64,000 bases of DNA from Collinsella sp. TF08-11AT (GCF_003437035.1 NZ_QSRL01000003.1:62001-126000); one strand, 5' to 3'. Positions 8,282 to 17,562 are shown, counted from the first letter of the stretch. The notes: a model not told the origin generated them from the letters alone. Program-made: numbers and translations.

Positions 8282-9294
8282 TGGCCGACATCCATATCCT
8301 TGTTGCCGACGATGCCGCTGGTCAGCGTCTTGACGCCTATCTGGGCGCCAATGACGGCTGCCCTACACGCTCTGCCTGCGTACATCTGATTGAGGGTGGG
8401 GCCGTAGTGGTCAATGGCGAGACCTGCCTGTCCAAAAAGTACGCCGTACGAGCCGGTGACCGTATTTCGGTTGATTTGCCCGAGCCGCACGATCCCACCG
8501 ACGTGATTCCCGAGGCCATCCCGCTCGACATTCGCTATGAGGACGACTACCTCATCGTGCTCTCCAAGCAGCGCGGCCTGGTGTGCCATCCTGCTCACGG
8601 CCACGAGAGCGGTACGCTTGCGAACGCCCTGGTCTACCACTGCGGCATCGACCATCTGGGCACCGTGCAGGGCGAGGACCGCCCCGGTATCGTACATCGT
8701 TTGGATCGCGATACCTCGGGTCTTATGCTTGCGGCAAAGGACGACGACACCCAGCGCGCGCTCCAAAATCTTATCCGTACGCGCACGCTCGACCGCCGCT
8801 ACATTACGCTCGTTCACGGTCATATCGCCATGGATGAGGGCACCATTAACACCGGCATTGCCCGTTCTACACGTGACCGTGTCAAGATGGCGGTTTCCGA
8901 TGATCCTTTTGCGCGCCAGGCCATCACGACCTTTAAGGTCCTTGAGCGCTTTGATTCCACGCGCTTTGATGACGGCTACACACTCGTTGAGTGTCACCTG
9001 TTTACCGGTCGCACGCATCAGATTCGCGTGCACATGCGCCATATCAACCACGCCTGCGTGGGCGATCCGCTCTACGGTAAGTGCGATGCGCGTGCCGATC
9101 AGGGTCTGACCAGGCAATTCCTCCATTCCTGGCGCGTGGCGTTCGATCATCCCGTGACGGGAGAGCGCATTGAGTGCCGCGACGAGCTGCCGTGGGATCT
9201 CGCCGCCGTCCTCGACGACTTAGCCCCGCGTTCGCTTGGTCGCACTGCTGCCGGCGACGAAATCGTACCGCAGCTCGGCCTGCTCGAAGCCTAG
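8281..9294 (+). CDS. rluD: Ribosomal large-subunit pseudouridine synthase, RluD family
   Basis: A 337-residue RNA-modifying enzyme converting uridine to pseudouridine in 23S rRNA. It has an N-terminal S4-like RNA-binding segment (residues about 14-75) and the catalytic motif HRLDRDTSG with the nucleophilic Asp at residue 142. The C-terminal GRTHQIRVHMRH motif is also present. The start overlaps the lspA stop by one base. RluD versus RluC/RluA target specificity cannot be settled from sequence alone; the lspA neighbourhood favours RluD. Confidence 0.92.
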   Translation: MADIHILVADDAAGQRLDAYLGANDGCPTRSACVHLIEGGAVVVNGETCLSKKYAVRAGDRISVDLPEPHDPTDVIPEAIPLDIRYEDDYLIVLSKQRGLVCHPAHGHESGTLANALVYHCGIDHLGTVQGEDRPGIVHRLDRDTSGLMLAAKDDDTQRALQNLIRTRTLDRRYITLVHGHIAMDEGTINTGIARSTRDRVKMAVSDDPFARQAITTFKVLERFDSTRFDDGYTLVECHLFTGRTHQIRVHMRHINHACVGDPLYGKCDARADQGLTRQFLHSWRVAFDHPVTGERIECRDELPWDLAAVLDDLAPRSLGRTAAGDEIVPQLGLLEA

Positions 9295-9376
9295 CCAGTA
9301 TTAGGTGGTTTCTTGAACTCGGTAAGCCTGCGGTAAGATATACGGTTGTTTACGTAACACGTTCCTGGGAGCCTGC

Positions 9377-10672
9377 ATGCTCGCCTTTTTACAAACCAAC
9401 ACGCCCATCGTGATCTTCAACCAGATTGTCGTCACGCTGCTCACGGTCTGCTTCTTGTACCAGGTGGTCTTCTTTGTCATCGGTGCTCTCCGCGGCGAGG
9501 TCGCGCCTCCCAAGGCCAAAAAACTCCACCGGTATGCCTTCTTTATTGCAGCACACAACGAGGAGGCCGTTATCGCCAACCTCGTTCGCTCCATCAAGGA
9601 CCAGGATTATCCGTCCGAGCTCATCGAGGTCTTCGTGGTCGCCGATGCTTGCACCGACAACACGGCGCAGCTCGCGCGCGAGGCCGGTGCCATTGTTTAC
9701 GAGCGCAATGACCTGGCCCGCAAGGGCAAGAGCTGGGTCATGGACTTTGGTTTCGATCGCATTCTCAACGAGTATCCCGACACGTTTGAGGGCTACTTTA
9801 TCTTCGATGCCGACAATGTTATCTCCCGCGATTACGTCTCCAAGATGAATGATGCCTTTGACCAGGGCTTTCATGTGGTCACGAGCTATCGTAACTCCAA
9901 GAACTTCGGCAGTTCGTGGATTTCCTCTGCCAACGCCACCTGGTATTTGCGTGAGGCCCGCTTCCTCAACAACGCGCGTAATATCTGCAAGACGTCCTGC
10001 GCCGTCTCGGGCTCGGGCTACCTTATCTCCGCCAGTGTTATCGAGGGCATGCACGGCTGGCAGTTCCATACACTGACCGAGGACATCCAGTTCACCACGT
10101 TCTGCGCCATTCACGGCATCCGCATCGGTTATGCGCCGGCGGAGTTCTTTGACGAGCAGCCGGTGACGTTTAAGGCGTCCTGGAAACAGCGCATGCGCTG
10201 GACCAAGGGCTTCTACCAGGTCTTTTTTACCTACGGCAAGCATCTGGTCAAGTCGACGTTCCGCTATCATCGCTTTGCCGCATATGACATGTTTATGACC
10301 ATCGCTCCGGGCATGCTGCTGTCCCTGATCTCCATGCTCGCCAATGCGACATTCCTGATCGTGGGTGGCCTTTCGCATGGTTTCTTGGCTACCGAGGTCG
10401 AGATGCAGGCTTGTGCCGCCTCGCTTATCATGACGTTCGTGATGATGTACCAGACCTTCTTTATCCTGGCGCTGCTCACGACCATCTTTGAGTACAAGCA
10501 CATTCATTGCGCTCAAAAGTGGCGCCTGGTGACCAACCTGTTTACCTTCCCGATCTTTATGTTCAGTTATATCCCCATTACGGTGGCTGCGTTGTTCCTG
10601 AAGGTCGACTGGGTCCCGACGCAACACGCCGTCAACGTTACCCTCGACGAGGTCATGCAAGGCGCCAAATAA
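9377..10672 (+). CDS. Membrane glycosyltransferase, GT2 family
   Basis: A 431-residue processive-type GT2 enzyme. It has one N-terminal membrane segment (about 12-38), a cytosolic GT-A domain with the metal-binding DAD at residues 144-146, the acceptor/catalytic TED (LTEDIQF), and QRMRW at 271-275 (the QXXRW motif of polysaccharide synthases). Three or so C-terminal membrane segments follow. This layout matches hyaluronan/poly-GlcNAc/cellulose-type synthases, so a cell-surface polysaccharide or glycolipid product is likely; the sugar donor is not identifiable. GGAG precedes the ATG. It stands alone and ends at a terminator. Confidence 0.88.
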   Translation: MLAFLQTNTPIVIFNQIVVTLLTVCFLYQVVFFVIGALRGEVAPPKAKKLHRYAFFIAAHNEEAVIANLVRSIKDQDYPSELIEVFVVADACTDNTAQLAREAGAIVYERNDLARKGKSWVMDFGFDRILNEYPDTFEGYFIFDADNVISRDYVSKMNDAFDQGFHVVTSYRNSKNFGSSWISSANATWYLREARFLNNARNICKTSCAVSGSGYLISASVIEGMHGWQFHTLTEDIQFTTFCAIHGIRIGYAPAEFFDEQPVTFKASWKQRMRWTKGFYQVFFTYGKHLVKSTFRYHRFAAYDMFMTIAPGMLLSLISMLANATFLIVGGLSHGFLATEVEMQACAASLIMTFVMMYQTFFILALLTTIFEYKHIHCAQKWRLVTNLFTFPIFMFSYIPITVAALFLKVDWVPTQHAVNVTLDEVMQGAK

Positions 10673-10722
10673 CCACCACCAAAACCACCACAAAGGTGCC
10701 TGCACCTTTGTGGTGGTTTTTG
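10673..10722 (+). terminator. Terminator after the GT2 gene
   Basis: AAAACCACCACAAAGGTGC pairs with the complementary GCACCTTTGTGGTGGTTTT, giving a near-perfect 19-bp stem with a tiny loop and a T-run. Sequence is shared with the terminator at 3041-3083. Confidence 0.92.
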
Positions 10723-10752
10723 CTTTTGAGTGACTGCCCAAGGAGGTTTTTA

Positions 10753-11175
10753 ATGGTCTATATCCCGTTTTGGATTTGTATCTTTGCCGGCGCGGTGATT
10801 GATGCCCGTGAGCGGCGGTTTCCCAATGAGCTTGCCGGCGTGTGTGCGGTGGCGGCGCTTGCAGGCGTTTGGCTCGACAGAGGTGTTAACACGGCGCTTG
10901 ACCACGCCGGTCTTGCGGTCATCGTCTACCTTGCCCTTGTGCTCACTGAGTCGCTCTGGCGTCGTGTTCGCCAAGCCCCCGGCATCGGCATGGGAGATGC
11001 CAAGGCACTTTTCGCGCTTTGCACGCTCGACCCTCTGGGCGGCATCGTGGCATTTGCCGCCGCGCTCCTGGTCCTTGCCCTCTCCTGCCTCATCACAAAA
11101 TCGCGCTCCCTGCCATTGCTCCCGTTTTTGGTGCCGATTTTTGCCATAATCGAGGTCGTGGGCTGGACATTGTAA
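10753..11175 (+). CDS. Small A24-family prepilin peptidase-like membrane protein
   Basis: A 140-residue polytopic aspartic peptidase that would cleave type IV prepilin-like leader peptides. It lacks the N-terminal methylase domain of full-length PilD, as in CpaA/TadV-type enzymes. The two catalytic Asp residues are Asp17 (AVIDARERRFPN) and Asp82 in GIGMGDAK. The ATG at 10753 has AAGGAGG at ideal spacing. No pilin or pilus ATPase gene is in the window, so its substrate must be encoded elsewhere. Confidence 0.85.
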   Translation: MVYIPFWICIFAGAVIDARERRFPNELAGVCAVAALAGVWLDRGVNTALDHAGLAVIVYLALVLTESLWRRVRQAPGIGMGDAKALFALCTLDPLGGIVAFAAALLVLALSCLITKSRSLPLLPFLVPIFAIIEVVGWTL

Positions 11176-11206
11176 CCGATTGCGCATCCTTTTTAAGGAG
11201 CATGCC

Positions 11207-12454
11207 ATGGCAACTAATCAAGAAACGGCCGTCATTAAGGCGCGCATGGACCGCATTCCCGCGGCGTTGTCGCCCGAGCTGGTCGAGCGTATCGCCGCCG
11301 ACCGCGCCTCGGGTGTCGTTAATCCTTATCGATGCTGCGACGACCAGGTCATTCGTCGTATAGATCGCGCTGCCGACAAAGGCACGCTTATGCGTCCGGC
11401 GTTTATGCGCGATACCGAAAAGATTCTTCATCTTCCTGCGTACACGCGTTATGCCGGCAAAACGCAGGTCTTTAGCTTTCGCAGTAACGACGACCTGTCG
11501 CGGCGCGGCCTTCATGTGCAGCTCGTCTCGCGCATTGCCCGCGATATCGGCCGTGCCCTGGGCCTCAACTGCGATTTGATCGAGGCGATTGGCCTGGGCC
11601 ACGATTTGGGCCACACGCCCTTTGGCCATGCCGGCGAGCGTTTCCTCAACGATATCTATCACGAGCGTACGGGTCGTTATTTTTTCCATAACGTGCAGTC
11701 CGTCCGCGTGCTCGACGCGCTGTACGGCCGCAACGTGTCGCTCCAGACGCTCGACGGCGTGCTGTGCCATAACGGCGAGTACGAGCAGCGTGTCTTTGAA
11801 CTCTCGGACATAGCGTCGTTTGACCAGTTCGACCGTACCGTCGAGGACAGCATTGCCGCGGGCTATGGCGCGATCGAGCACCTGCGCCCCATGACCCTCG
11901 AGGGCTGTGTGGTGCGTATCTCGGATATCCTCGCCTACGTCGGTCGTGATCGTCAGGACGCCATTGCGGCGGGCCTGCTGTCGCCCGACGCTTTTGACGA
12001 TGGTCGGAGCGGCGCCTATAACAGCTGGATTCTCACGCACGCTTCCATCGATATCGTTGAGCATAGCTATGGCAAACCGCGTATCGAGATGAGCGAGGAC
12101 CTGTTTGAGGAGATCCGCCGGGCGAAGCGCGAGAACTACGAGAAGATCTATAGCAAGGGCGGTATCGAAGGCGATTCCGAGGCAGAGTTGCGTGAGGCCT
12201 TCGAAAAGCTCTACGACCGTTGCCTGCAGGATCTAAATAAAGGGGACGAGTCCTCTTACATCTTTAAGCATCATGTTTCGCGCATTGAGCAGCAGCTTTC
12301 CTACTACGATCGCACCTATGCCTGGCAGGACGACAAGGATCAGGCCGTCGTCGATTACATCGCAAGCATGACGGATGGTTATTTCTGCGAGCTGACGAGC
12401 AAATTGTTCCCAGGTCTAAAGTTTCCGCACCGCACGTATATTAACGAACGGTAG
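11207..12454 (+). CDS. dgt: dGTP triphosphohydrolase-like HD-domain protein
   Basis: A 415-residue HD hydrolase that would split dNTPs to nucleoside and triphosphate. The metal-binding HD pair is His132-Asp133 in GHDLGHTPFGHAGE. The upstream AGKTQVFSF and ARDIGRALGL segments also fit the dGTPase family. The start at 11207 has AAGGAG six bases upstream. The C-terminal part (FKHHVSRIEQQLSYYDRTY) is less conserved. dNTPase-like proteins of this class often have dGTP- or dATP-activated activity, so the substrate is not certain. Confidence 0.87.
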   Translation: MATNQETAVIKARMDRIPAALSPELVERIAADRASGVVNPYRCCDDQVIRRIDRAADKGTLMRPAFMRDTEKILHLPAYTRYAGKTQVFSFRSNDDLSRRGLHVQLVSRIARDIGRALGLNCDLIEAIGLGHDLGHTPFGHAGERFLNDIYHERTGRYFFHNVQSVRVLDALYGRNVSLQTLDGVLCHNGEYEQRVFELSDIASFDQFDRTVEDSIAAGYGAIEHLRPMTLEGCVVRISDILAYVGRDRQDAIAAGLLSPDAFDDGRSGAYNSWILTHASIDIVEHSYGKPRIEMSEDLFEEIRRAKRENYEKIYSKGGIEGDSEAELREAFEKLYDRCLQDLNKGDESSYIFKHHVSRIEQQLSYYDRTYAWQDDKDQAVVDYIASMTDGYFCELTSKLFPGLKFPHRTYINER

Positions 12455-12514
12455 TTCGTATCCTTTCGGTATACTGTTGGTCAACAACGATTTTGATTAA
12501 TGCACGGGATGGCT

Positions 12515-13864
12515 ATGGACGACCTTTTTTCTGCTTCGACGCGCGAGCGCTCCTTTAAAAATGCGCCGCTTGCGGTGCGTATGCGCCCCAATTCGGTCGA
12601 CGAGTATGTGGGCCAGCAAAAGGCCGTCGGTAAGGGCTCGTGGCTGCGCGCCGCGATTGAGCATGACGTGCTGTCGAGCGTGATTCTGTACGGCCCGGCT
12701 GGCACGGGCAAGACGACGCTGGCCCACATTATCGCCAACCATACCAAGAGCGAGTTTGTCGAGGTCAGCGCCGTGACGGGCACTGTGAAGGACCTGCGCC
12801 GCGTAATCGATGAGGCTAAGACCCGTCTGAACACCTACGACCGCCGCACCATTCTGTTTATCGATGAGATCCATCGCTTTTCGAAGTCGCAGCAAGATGC
12901 CCTGCTGCATGCGGTCGAGAACCGCACCGTCATTATGATTGGCGCCACGACGGAAAACCCGTACTTTGAGGTCAACTCGGCATTGCTCTCGCGTGGGCGT
13001 GTGGTAGAGCTTGAGCACCTGAAGGACGAGGATATCGCCACGCTCATTGAGCGTGCGCTCGAGGCGCCGCAGGGTTTAAACGGAAAGTTCTCGGCCGATA
13101 AGGATACAGTCAAGACCATTTGCACGCTGGCCGCGGGTGATGCGCGCTCGGCGCTCACGACGCTCGAGCTTGCGAGTGAGATTGCCGTTACGCGTCCCGA
13201 TACTGAGGGAACGCCAGCGCCGGCGGCGGGGGAACGCTATCCCATTACCGTGGACGACGTGAAGATCGCCAATCCGCGTCGTGGGTTTTCGTATGACAAA
13301 AACGGTGATATGCACTACGACATTATTAGCGCGTTCATCAAGTCCATGCGAGGCAGCGATCCCGATGCCACCATTTATTGGCTTGCGCGCATGATCGATG
13401 CGGGGGAGGATCCCAAGTTTATCGCTCGCCGCATTATGATTCAGGCTTCCGAGGATGTTGGCAACGCCGACCCGCAGGCGCTTTTGGTGGCACATGCCGC
13501 ATTTAAATCTGCCGAGGTCATTGGCTATCCCGAGTGTCGCATCAACCTGGCTCAGGCTGCGCTCTATGTGTGCCTGGCGCCTAAGTCCAACGCGTGTGAG
13601 GCCTCGATCGATGCGGCGCTGGCCGATATCCACAGCAGTGGTCTTCGCGAGGTGCCCAGCTACCTGCGCGATCGTCACCGTCCCGGCAGCGACGAGTACG
13701 GTGTATACAAGTACCCGCACGATTATCCCGAAGGCTGGGTCGATCAGCGCTATTTGCCCGAGGGGTTGGAGCGCGGCGCGTTCTGGCAGCCTGCCGGCCG
13801 CGGTTGGGAAGAGTGGCGTGTGGAGCAAAGCGAGCGCGACCGTAGCGGCAACGCTCCCAAGTAG
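12515..13864 (+). CDS. rarA: Replication-associated recombination protein A (RarA/MgsA) AAA+ ATPase
   Basis: A 449-residue AAA+ ATPase related to clamp loaders, acting at stalled replication forks. Walker A is GPAGTGKT at 60-67 and Walker B LFIDEIH around residues 114-120, with the arginine-finger LLSRGRV region downstream. The C-terminal MgsA domain (ARMIDAGEDPKFIARRI, then the YLRDRHRPGS ending) is complete. The start at 12515 (MDDLFSAS) matches the usual N-terminus; two upstream in-frame ATGs add 3-5 residues and no better ribosome site. Confidence 0.94.
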   Translation: MDDLFSASTRERSFKNAPLAVRMRPNSVDEYVGQQKAVGKGSWLRAAIEHDVLSSVILYGPAGTGKTTLAHIIANHTKSEFVEVSAVTGTVKDLRRVIDEAKTRLNTYDRRTILFIDEIHRFSKSQQDALLHAVENRTVIMIGATTENPYFEVNSALLSRGRVVELEHLKDEDIATLIERALEAPQGLNGKFSADKDTVKTICTLAAGDARSALTTLELASEIAVTRPDTEGTPAPAAGERYPITVDDVKIANPRRGFSYDKNGDMHYDIISAFIKSMRGSDPDATIYWLARMIDAGEDPKFIARRIMIQASEDVGNADPQALLVAHAAFKSAEVIGYPECRINLAQAALYVCLAPKSNACEASIDAALADIHSSGLREVPSYLRDRHRPGSDEYGVYKYPHDYPEGWVDQRYLPEGLERGAFWQPAGRGWEEWRVEQSERDRSGNAPK

Positions 13865-13959
13865 GCCATTGGCGCCTCGCGCATTCCCTTTGGGTATCTT
13901 TGCCCTTCTTTGGGGTACCATGAAAAACGTCTGTATTTCGATTCCTTCGGGAGGCTTGT

Positions 13960-14547
13960 ATGAGTCCCATTCAAATCGCCCTGCTGGTGCTCGCCATTGC
14001 CGGCGTGTGGGCCATCGTTGAGCTTGCACTCACACTGCGCAAGACCCGCACCGTCGTCGACTCGCTCGACAAGACGGTGAGTGACCTCAATAATACGCTC
14101 GCCGAGGCACAGCCCGTGGTGGCAAAGCTCGATGGCGCCGTTGACGAGCTTACGCCGGCACTTGCCCAGATGGAGCCGCTCCTCAAGTCGAGCAAGAATG
14201 CCGTTGACGCCCTGACGTCTAACCTCGTTGAGGTTGAGGCGGTCGTTCGCGACATCTCCGAGGTCACGGGCAGCGTGGCCGAGGCTAGCAATGCCGTATC
14301 GAGCGTGACTGATTCTGCCGCCGGTGCCGTGCAGAAGCTCTTCAATAAGGTGAAGGCTCCTGCAGCCGACGCCGATCGCAAGCTCGCCGCTGCCGCCGCC
14401 GAGGCCGAGCAGCCTACTGAGCGCGTTCTGATTGGCGATGACGATGCCGCTGCTGACGACGATGATGTTCAGAAGCCCGCAGCCAAGCCTGCTCAGTATT
14501 ACACCTATACGCCTGCCGAGACCTCCGAGGAGTCCTGCGATGAGTAG
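13960..14547 (+). CDS. DUF948-type membrane-anchored coiled-coil protein
   Basis: A 195-residue protein with one N-terminal membrane segment (residues 5-22) followed by a long amphipathic helix (TVVDSLDKTVSDLNNTLAEA...), as in DUF948 general-stress-type proteins. The C-terminal 50 residues are acidic and low-complexity (DDDAAADDDD). CGGGAGG precedes the ATG. It overlaps the next gene by eight bases and forms an operon with the anti-sigma-like and sigma-factor genes, so a link to the stress response is plausible but inferred. Confidence 0.7.
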   Translation: MSPIQIALLVLAIAGVWAIVELALTLRKTRTVVDSLDKTVSDLNNTLAEAQPVVAKLDGAVDELTPALAQMEPLLKSSKNAVDALTSNLVEVEAVVRDISEVTGSVAEASNAVSSVTDSAAGAVQKLFNKVKAPAADADRKLAAAAAEAEQPTERVLIGDDDAAADDDDVQKPAAKPAQYYTYTPAETSEESCDE

Positions 14548-14917
14548 TGAAGCGACCTGCCCCATCACGCTGAGCGTTGCCGGTGATCCTCGTCTCGCGC
14601 GCTTGGTGCGCATGACGGCCGCCAACGTCGGCGCCCTGTGCTCTATGTCCGTCGATCGCATCGAGGATATCCGCATGGCTGCCGAGGAAGCCTTCATCTT
14701 TGGGTGCACCGCGGTCGACTGCGACGACATCACGATCAATTTCGATGTGGACGAATCTCACGTCGGCATGACCTTTACCTTTGGGGAACAGGCCACCGTC
14801 GACGAGGATGACCAGGCTACTGTGTATGCCGAGCTCATTCTTGCAAGCGTGTGCGATTCCTACGAAAAGACTGCGGCGCCCCTAACGCTTTCCCTCGACC
14901 TCAAGGCGGATATCTAA
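14540..14917 (+). CDS. Divergent anti-sigma-factor-like (RsbW/SpoIIAB-type) protein
   Basis: A 125-residue protein placed immediately before a SigB/SigF-type sigma factor, where RsbW or SpoIIAB normally sits. The segment MSVDRIEDIRMAAEEAFIFGC resembles the N-box helix of the GHKL ATPase fold but lacks the Asn, and no DXGXG or GRGL ATP-lid motif can be found. It therefore looks like a reduced GHKL domain that may bind the sigma factor without canonical ATP hydrolysis. Assignment rests on context plus weak motif similarity. It overlaps the upstream gene by eight bases and ends one base before the sigma gene. Confidence 0.65.
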   Translation: MSSEATCPITLSVAGDPRLARLVRMTAANVGALCSMSVDRIEDIRMAAEEAFIFGCTAVDCDDITINFDVDESHVGMTFTFGEQATVDEDDQATVYAELILASVCDSYEKTAAPLTLSLDLKADI

Positions 14918-14918
14918 T

Positions 14919-15710
14919 ATGACCGAACGTTCCCGGAGCGGCAAGACCGCTTGGGACAAGGAGAAAACCCGCGAGCTGTTTCGTCGTTATAAGGAGACCG
15001 GTGATCCGGATGCTCGCGAGCAGCTCGTCATGTCCCATATGAACCTGGTAAGGTTTCTTGCCAACAAATTCAAGAACCGCGGCGAGCCGCTCGATGACCT
15101 TTTGCAGGTCGGGTACTTGGGCTTGCTCAAGGCTATCGACCGCTTTGACCCTGAACGCGGACTCGAGTTCACGACGTTTGCCACGCCCACCATTTTGGGC
15201 GAGATTAAGCGCCACTTCCGCGACAAGGGCTGGAGTGTGCGCGTGCCGCGTCGTCTGCAGGAGCTCTCTGCCAAGGTTAACCAGGCCACCGATAAGCTCA
15301 CCAACGAGCTTCAGCGTTCGCCCAAGGTTGAGGAAATCGCCGATTACCTTGGCGTGACCGTTGACGAGGTGCTCGAAGCCATGGAATCGTCCTCGGCCTA
15401 TACCTCGGTGCCCATCGAGGCTCCCGGCGCGTCCGACTCCGACGATGCTCCCTCGATTCTCGATCGCTATGCCGACGACGACAACGAGCTCGACTTTACC
15501 GATGACCGTCTGGTAATCGAGGAAGCCATCCGCGATTTCTCGCCTCGCGAGCGCGAGGTTATCGAGCTGCGTTTTGTGAAGGGCATGACCCAGATCGAGA
15601 TTGCCAAGAAGCTGGGCATCTCGCAGGTGCAGGTTTCGCGTCTGCTGCGCCGCACGCTTAAGAAGATTCAAGATAAGATTGACCCCGACGGAGTGATGGT
15701 TCGTTCATGA
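14919..15710 (+). CDS. RNA polymerase sigma factor, SigB/SigF/SigG type
   Basis: A 263-residue sigma-70 group 3 protein. Region 2 (NLVRFLANKF, LLQVGYLGLLKAIDRFDP, FTTFATPTILGEIKRHFRDKGWSVRVPRR), region 3 and region 4 (FSPREREVIELRFVKGMTQIEIAKKLGISQ) are all present. An acidic loop (about residues 170-195) separates regions 3 and 4. It would direct a stress or envelope regulon controlled by the adjacent anti-sigma-like protein. ATG overlap with the next gene (ATGA) couples it to the AI-2E-type protein. Confidence 0.93.
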   Translation: MTERSRSGKTAWDKEKTRELFRRYKETGDPDAREQLVMSHMNLVRFLANKFKNRGEPLDDLLQVGYLGLLKAIDRFDPERGLEFTTFATPTILGEIKRHFRDKGWSVRVPRRLQELSAKVNQATDKLTNELQRSPKVEEIADYLGVTVDEVLEAMESSSAYTSVPIEAPGASDSDDAPSILDRYADDDNELDFTDDRLVIEEAIRDFSPREREVIELRFVKGMTQIEIAKKLGISQVQVSRLLRRTLKKIQDKIDPDGVMVRS

Positions 15711-17119
15711 GTGAGCACCCCCAACAAATCGACCGCACGCTTCGCGATACCCGCATTCTGACGCTGCGTATTTGGGGCGTCGTCGGCTGCATTGTCATCG
15801 CTGCCGTCATCTTTAACCTTATGGGCATCCTGGCACCGGTCATCGAGTTTCTCTCTGTCGGTTCCATCATCGCTTTTGTGATGTCTCCGATCACCAACTG
15901 GCTCGAGCATCACGGCGTCGGACGTGGCCTCGGTTCGCTCATCGCGCTCATTGTGGTTGTTGCCGTGCTCGTCGGCGTCGTCTGCATCCTATCGCCTATT
16001 TTGCTCGGTCAAATCATGGAAGTCCTGAGCCGCCTGCCCGAGCAGCTTCGTGTTGCGGGTGGCGATCTCAACGAGATGCTCTCGCACGCCAAGACGCTCA
16101 ACAACACGCCGCTCAAGGAGTATCTGGACGACAATCTTTCTTCGCTGGTTACCGTAGCGTCCAAGTACGTCTCGCAAATCGCTGCTGAGCTCGGCCGCGG
16201 TGTGTTTCCGCTCATTACCAACACGGCCTCGCAGCTGTTCGTCATCTTCCTGGGTCTGGTGCTTGCCTACTGGCTTGCCTGCGATTATCCCCGCATGCAC
16301 CACGAGGTCTGCACCATCATCGGGCAGGAAAAAGAGACCTCGTACCGCTTTATGGTGGCCATTCTTTCGCGTTCGGTCGGCGGATACATACGTGGCATGG
16401 TCATCACATCGATCTGTGGCGGTTTTCTTGCCTTTATTGGTTTTACGATCATCGGCCATCCGTATGCAGCACTCATGGCTATCTTTACCGGCATTATGCA
16501 CTTGGTTCCGGTTGTCGGTCCCTGGGTGAGCGCGGCGATCGCCACGGTGCTCGGTTTTATGTTCAGCCCTATGCTGGCGTTATGGACGCTTGTCGTGACC
16601 ATGGTGGCTCAAAACGTCACCGATAATGTCATTTCGCCCAAGGTCATGCAGAGCTCGGTGCAGGTGCATCCCGTCATGAGCCTTACGGCACTCGTTATCG
16701 GTTCGGCACTCATGGGTCCCATCGGCATGGTTATCGCCATTCCGCTGTGCGCGGCCCTCAAGGGCATTTTCGTCTACTACTTTGAGAACGAGACCGGTTG
16801 TCAGCTCGTGGCATACGACGGCGCCGTGTTTAAGGGCACTCCGTATCGCGATACCGAGGGCAACCCGGTCGCCGCCTACGACGCGCTTGGAGACGATACG
16901 TTCATCTATGAGTCCGAGCTCATCGGCAACGAGACAGCACCCGAGGCCAAGGCCATGCCCAAGCCCGAGCTCGATAATCCCTGGATCAAGCTCTCGGGGC
17001 TTCAGCCCGACGCGACAGGCTTTTTCAAGAACCCCTTCGCCAAGGATGACGATTCCAATACGGACGACGACACCAAAACCGGCATCGACGGCTCCATGGA
17101 CGATTCGGATTCCAAATAG
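15707..17119 (+). CDS. AI-2E family membrane transporter
   Basis: A 470-residue polytopic membrane protein of the AI-2E exporter/YtvI/TqsA superfamily. There are about eight hydrophobic segments: pairs at the N-terminus, a large extracytoplasmic loop with LNEMLSHAKTLNNTPLKEYL, then a cluster at about 150-350 containing the family region NVTDNVISPKVMQSS. A 110-residue acidic cytosolic tail (DDDSNTDDDTKTGIDG) follows. Members include autoinducer exporters and Na+/H+ antiporters, so the cargo is unknown. Its four-base overlap with the sigma-factor gene suggests co-expression. Confidence 0.85.
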   Translation: MSEHPQQIDRTLRDTRILTLRIWGVVGCIVIAAVIFNLMGILAPVIEFLSVGSIIAFVMSPITNWLEHHGVGRGLGSLIALIVVVAVLVGVVCILSPILLGQIMEVLSRLPEQLRVAGGDLNEMLSHAKTLNNTPLKEYLDDNLSSLVTVASKYVSQIAAELGRGVFPLITNTASQLFVIFLGLVLAYWLACDYPRMHHEVCTIIGQEKETSYRFMVAILSRSVGGYIRGMVITSICGGFLAFIGFTIIGHPYAALMAIFTGIMHLVPVVGPWVSAAIATVLGFMFSPMLALWTLVVTMVAQNVTDNVISPKVMQSSVQVHPVMSLTALVIGSALMGPIGMVIAIPLCAALKGIFVYYFENETGCQLVAYDGAVFKGTPYRDTEGNPVAAYDALGDDTFIYESELIGNETAPEAKAMPKPELDNPWIKLSGLQPDATGFFKNPFAKDDDSNTDDDTKTGIDGSMDDSDSK

Positions 17120-17125
17120 GCCCTG

Positions 17126-17365
17126 TTAGCGTTTCTTGATGTTGTAAATAACAATAAACGCGATCAAAGCGATTGATAAGGGGCCAGCCACATAGAAAAA
17201 GATGGCGTCAATTGCGCTTAGGGTGTAATACGCTTTATCGCCAGATGTTACTGCGTACAATGCGTAGCCAAATCTCGGCTGGTTCACATACCAGCTCGAG
17301 TAAGCGAAGATTGCTAAAAGGGCTACCGAGATTAGTGCATTCACGACAAACCGTTTGCTATCCAT
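17126..17365 (-). CDS. Small two-segment membrane protein, unrecognised
   Basis: A 79-residue protein with two hydrophobic helices (residues about 8-26 and 53-74), a polar centre (NQPRFGYALYAVTSGDKAYY) and a basic end (YNIKKR). The start at 17365 has GGAAGGAG on the minus strand. It is convergent with the AI-2E gene and divergent from alaS, and is less G+C-rich than its neighbours. I do not recognise a family and assign no function. Confidence 0.6.
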   Translation of the reverse strand: MDSKRFVVNALISVALLAIFAYSSWYVNQPRFGYALYAVTSGDKAYYTLSAIDAIFFYVAGPLSIALIAFIVIYNIKKR

Positions 17366-17460
17366 CGATCGCTCCTTCCGGACGATTCTTATATGAAATT
17401 TTACCGAAATCATTTTTTTTCAAAGTATTTGACAGACCTAAATAACGTGCACTTTCGCTG

Positions 17461-17490
17461 GAGGGTCGCTGTTTGGCGGCCCTCTTTTTT
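17461..17490 (+). terminator. Hairpin terminator in the alaS upstream region
   Basis: GAGGGTCGC (17461-17469) pairs with GCGGCCCTC (17476-17484), followed by six T. It lies 73 bases before alaS. It may insulate alaS or act as an attenuator; no T-box motif was found with it. Confidence 0.75.
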
Positions 17491-17562
17491 GCACGGGGGC
17501 GGTTGGATGGTAATATCGTTACGTTTGAACTGTTTCGATGTGAAACCGAGGAGATTCCCTCT

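Noticed and set aside
17366..17562. T-box leader for alaS
   Set aside because: A terminator is present, but there is no GGTGG antiterminator block or Stem I landmarks.
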